From: Bacillota bacterium
GTDB taxonomy: Bacteria > Bacillota > Clostridia > Lachnospirales > Bianqueaceae
DNA: 8,112 bases
Direction of reading: 5' to 3'
Assembly: GCA_017474705.1 (NCBI GenBank)
Contig: JAFVHC010000006.1
Span: 1-8,112 of the forward strand
Part shown: positions 6,318-8,112 of the stretch, in pieces
Position numbering within the stretch: the first letter of the stretch is position 1
How the letters are laid out: every line of letters begins with the position of its first letter
Made by a program: the position numbers and the translations under genes
Notes under the pieces: model-generated
Databases searched by the model: none
Told to the model about the DNA's origin: nothing
Seen by the model: only the letters and a program-made list of their open reading frames with translations

Positions 6318-6391
6318 CATGCACCATCATAGTGCTGTATAAAGATAATGCCTGAGGTACATGCCAAATCACCTTCGGCGATTTCGAAGGT
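6318..6391 (+). promoter_or_regulatory. Structured leader element, lysS copy (family member 3 of 3)
   Basis: Stem P1 is CATGCACC (6318-6325) with GGTACATG (6356-6363), 7 of 8 pairs with a C-A mismatch, around a 30-base loop. After CC, two alternatives share sequence. One is AAATCACC (6366-6373) with GGCGATTT (6377-6384), 7 of 8 pairs. The other is ACCTTCG (6371-6377) with CGAAGGT (6385-6391), 7 perfect pairs. They cannot form together. The element starts right after the greA stop. It lacks the T-box sequence and the length expected of a T-box, so it is not a lysine-tRNA sensor of that class. Confidence 0.7.
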
Positions 6392-6414
6392 TATTTGATT
6401 TTGAAAGGGAACAC

Positions 6415-7905
6415 ATGGAAAACAACAATCAAAACAATGTCGATACCCGTGATCTGCTGCAGATCCGCCGTGATAAGCTGGCAGAACTGCAGGCCATGGG
6501 CCGTGATCCTTATCTGGAGACCCGCTACGATGTGACACATCACAGTGTGGAGATCCGTGACAATTTCGCAGAACTTGAGGGCAAGATCGTCTCCATCGCC
6601 GGCCGTTTGATGAGCAAGCGCGTCATGGGCAAAGCCTCCTTCGCGCACATCCAGGACATGAAAGGGCAGATCCAGTCCTACGTCCGCCGCGATGAGCTGG
6701 GCGATGAGGAATATGCTTTCTTCAAGCGCCACTGCGACATCGGTGACATCATCGGTATCGAGGGCGAAGTCTTCATGACCCAAAAGGGCGAGATCTCTGT
6801 CAAGGCGCACAGCGTAAAGCTGCTCACAAAGAGCCTCCAGATCCTGCCGGAGAAGTTCCACGGTCTGACCGATAAGGAACTCAAATACCGTCAGCGCTAC
6901 GTGGACCTGATCATGAATCCGGAAGTGAAGGACACGTTTATCAAGCGCAGCCAGATCCTGAAAGAGATCCGCGCGTTCTTGGACGGCCGTGATTTCCTGG
7001 AAGTCGACACGCCGATCCTTACACCGTTTGAGATCGGTGCTTCCGCGCGTCCTTTCCACACGCATCATAACACACTGCACATGGACATGGTCCTGCGCAT
7101 CGAGACCGAGCTGTATCTGAAGCGTCTCGTCGTCGGCGGCATGGAACGTGTCTACGAAGTCGGCCGCATGTTCCGCAACGAGGGCATGGACCTGACCCAC
7201 AACCCGGAATTCACCTCCATCGAGGTCTATCAGGCATACACCAACCTGGGCGGCATGATGGATCTGGTCGAGAGCATGATGAAGACCGTTGCGCAGAATG
7301 TCTGCGGTACGATGGTCGTCCCGTTCATGGGTAAAGAGATCGATCTAGGCCACTGGGAGCGTATGCCCATGAAGGAAGCGGTCAAAAAGTACAGCGGCGT
7401 GGATTACGACGAGTGGGAAACCGACGAGGATGCCATCGCCTGTGCGAAGGCTCATGATGTGGCGCTTCCAGAGGTACCCAGCAAAGGCGCGATCCTGGCA
7501 GAATTCTTCGATGCATTCGTCGAGGATAAGCTCATCCAGCCCACCTTCATCTATGATTATCCTGTTGCCATCAGCCCGCTGGCCAAGCGCAAGCCTGATG
7601 ATCCGGAGTTCACCGAGCGTTTCGAGTACTTCATCAACGCTATGGAGTTTGGCAACGCCTTTACTGAATTGAACAACCCGATCGATCAGCGCGAGCGTTT
7701 CGAGAAGCAGGTGGCCGACCGGAAGAAGCTTGAGCCGAATTCCAAAGCGCAGGTCGACTATGATTTCATCAACGCACTGGAATATGGCATGCCCCCCACA
7801 GGCGGCCTCGGCTTCGGATTTGACCGTTTGGTCATGCTGCTGACCAACAACTCCAGCATCCGCGACGTTCTGCTGTTCCCGACAATGAAGCCCCTCGACA
7901 AGTAA
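6415..7905 (+). CDS. lysS: Lysyl-tRNA synthetase (class II)
   Basis: Charges tRNA-Lys with lysine using ATP; cytoplasmic homodimer of the class IIb family. From ATG 6415 (496 residues, typical) there is a short helical N-terminus, then an OB-fold anticodon-binding domain at about 57-140 (KIVSIAGRLMSKRVMGKASFAHIQD). The catalytic core shows motif 1 at about 175-204 (KRSQILKEIRAFL, FLEVDTPIL), motif 2 at about 245-275 (RVYEVGRMFRNEGMDLTHNPEFT) and motif 3 GGLGFGFDRLVMLL at about 463-476 with its Arg. The lysine/ATP region EYFINAMEFGNAFTELNNP precedes motif 3. AAAGGG at 6404-6409 is 5 bases before the chosen start. An in-frame ATG at 6361 would add 18 residues, but it lies in stem P1 of the leader and the added residues are encoded by the second hairpin, so I reject it. 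GreA-lysS adjacency is usual in Bacillota, and lysS is the last gene before the terminator. Confidence 0.97.
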   Translation: MENNNQNNVDTRDLLQIRRDKLAELQAMGRDPYLETRYDVTHHSVEIRDNFAELEGKIVSIAGRLMSKRVMGKASFAHIQDMKGQIQSYVRRDELGDEEYAFFKRHCDIGDIIGIEGEVFMTQKGEISVKAHSVKLLTKSLQILPEKFHGLTDKELKYRQRYVDLIMNPEVKDTFIKRSQILKEIRAFLDGRDFLEVDTPILTPFEIGASARPFHTHHNTLHMDMVLRIETELYLKRLVVGGMERVYEVGRMFRNEGMDLTHNPEFTSIEVYQAYTNLGGMMDLVESMMKTVAQNVCGTMVVPFMGKEIDLGHWERMPMKEAVKKYSGVDYDEWETDEDAIACAKAHDVALPEVPSKGAILAEFFDAFVEDKLIQPTFIYDYPVAISPLAKRKPDDPEFTERFEYFINAMEFGNAFTELNNPIDQRERFEKQVADRKKLEPNSKAQVDYDFINALEYGMPPTGGLGFGFDRLVMLLTNNSSIRDVLLFPTMKPLDK

Positions 7906-8040
7906 AAGTCGAAAAAAACCAGTGTTTATGCGGGTTTCGGGACTTTCTAAACCGGATAAATTTACCTCTTTACACCAAATTTACACCAATCGGTGCTGAA
8001 AACGGTGCAGTGACTAAAAAATCGCATAATTTTCAAAATA
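7906..8040. other. Non-coding tail after lysS with repeated ACACC / GGTGC blocks
   Basis: No convincing gene is present on either strand. It is visibly more AT-rich than the genes. Just after the lysS stop, AAAGTC and GACTTT flank an imperfect hairpin with AAACC and GGTTT inside. Further on, TTTACACCAA occurs at 7969-7978 and 7980-7989, and CGGTGC occurs at 7991-7996 and 8003-8008. This makes two direct repeats followed by two roughly inverted ones. Such clusters can be protein-binding sites, for example integrase arm sites at an attachment region, but no integrase is visible. Confidence 0.5.
7969..8008. repeat. Two direct repeats followed by two opposed repeats (ACACC/GGTGC)
   Basis: TTTACACCAA is exactly repeated with an 11-base period, about one helical turn. 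CGGTGC is then repeated with a 12-base period in the opposite sense, since GGTG is the complement of CACC. The arrangement suggests a cooperative binding site. The protein is unknown. Confidence 0.6.
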
Positions 8041-8041
8041 T

Positions 8042-8073
8042 ATGGGCAGTTCCATTGTGGAATTGCCCATTTT
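8042..8073 (+). terminator. Probable intrinsic terminator of the greA-lysS transcript
   Basis: ATGGGCAGTTCCA (8042-8054) pairs with TGGAATTGCCCAT (8058-8070) over 13 positions including one G-U, with a TTG loop, followed by a short TTTT. The T tract is short but the stem is strong. The A-rich flank on the left could give weaker termination for the opposite strand. It stands 137 bases after lysS with no gene between. Confidence 0.75.
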
Positions 8074-8102
8074 CAGAAAGAAAAAGATAAATCGGAATTT
8101 GT

Positions 8103-8107
8103 GGAGG
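8103..8107 (+). promoter_or_regulatory. Ribosome binding site of a gene starting beyond the window
   Basis: GGAGG lies 5 bases before the window edge with no start codon yet, so a + strand gene probably begins within a few bases after 8112. Its identity cannot be seen. Confidence 0.55.
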
Positions 8108-8112
8108 TAAAA

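Noticed and set aside
6338..6349. TATAAA/GATAAT as a -10 box for a separate lysS promoter
   Set aside because: No acceptable -35 hexamer lies 16-18 bases upstream, and the aligned loop of the ftsH copy has no such sequence.
6318..6414. T-box or lysine riboswitch (L-box) controlling lysS
   Set aside because: The region is too short, lacks the T-box consensus GGUGGNACC and a specifier stem followed by a terminator, and its similarity is to the ftsH and greA leaders instead.
6391..7200. A 269-codon minus-strand frame opposite lysS
   Set aside because: Shadow of lysS; rich in His, Asp and Val, as expected from the complement of the sense codons.
7990..8112. Minus-strand remnant of an integrase gene near the ACACC repeats
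   Set aside because: Translating the minus strand from the window edge gives stops in all three frames within about 130 bases and no tyrosine recombinase motif.
1..8112. CRISPR array, tRNA or rRNA genes, insertion sequences, toxin-antitoxin or defence genes
   Set aside because: No regularly spaced repeats, cloverleaf, rRNA core sequence, transposase motifs or small paired defence-type ORFs were seen.

Overview
This window is a stretch of core bacterial chromosome with every gene on the + strand: tilS (5' end outside the window), hpt, ftsH, birA, a small conserved gene, dusB, greA and lysS. A 207-base non-coding tail follows, and its last bases carry a ribosome binding site for a gene that starts outside the window. 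The tilS-hpt-ftsH and birA/dusB/greA/lysS groupings, strong purine-rich ribosome binding sites, a BirA with an N-terminal helix-turn-helix and a TTG start for ftsH all point to Bacillota. The 112-residue protein between birA and dusB resembles, from memory, a family found beside dusB in Lachnospiraceae, so a fairly GC-rich Clostridia member is my best guess. Nothing in the coding part looks foreign or broken.

Layout. Bases 1-1459 hold the end of tRNA-Ile lysidine synthetase and hypoxanthine phosphoribosyltransferase, joined by a stop/start overlap. After a 105-base leader, ftsH (membrane AAA+ protease), birA, the small gene and dusB are packed tightly, each overlapping the next by about 8-11 bases, which suggests translational coupling. 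A promoter with both hexamers matching the sigma-A consensus (TTGACA, 17 bases, TATAAT) overlaps the dusB stop codon and drives greA, and probably lysS by readthrough. A strong hairpin at 8042-8070 is the likely terminator.

The most interesting signal is not a protein. All three gaps of more than 50 bases between genes here (before ftsH, greA and lysS) carry a related leader element. It has an 8-bp stem of the form CATGYRCC...GGYRCRTG with compensatory base changes between copies, then directly a second hairpin built around CCTTCG, then the Shine-Dalgarno sequence. The ftsH and lysS copies can be aligned without gaps over 67 bases, with 49 identical by hand count. The second hairpin folds in one register in ftsH, another in greA, and either register in lysS. 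The element also contains tiny candidate leader ORFs. I recognise no known riboswitch, T-box or ribosomal-protein leader in it. It could be an undescribed cis-regulatory RNA or a dispersed palindromic repeat family.

The genes serve basic growth: tRNA modification (TilS, DusB), purine salvage (Hpt), membrane protein quality control (FtsH), biotin attachment (BirA), transcript-cleavage rescue of RNA polymerase (GreA) and tRNA charging (LysS). The shared leader would give three of these otherwise unrelated functions a common post-transcriptional handle, if it is regulatory.
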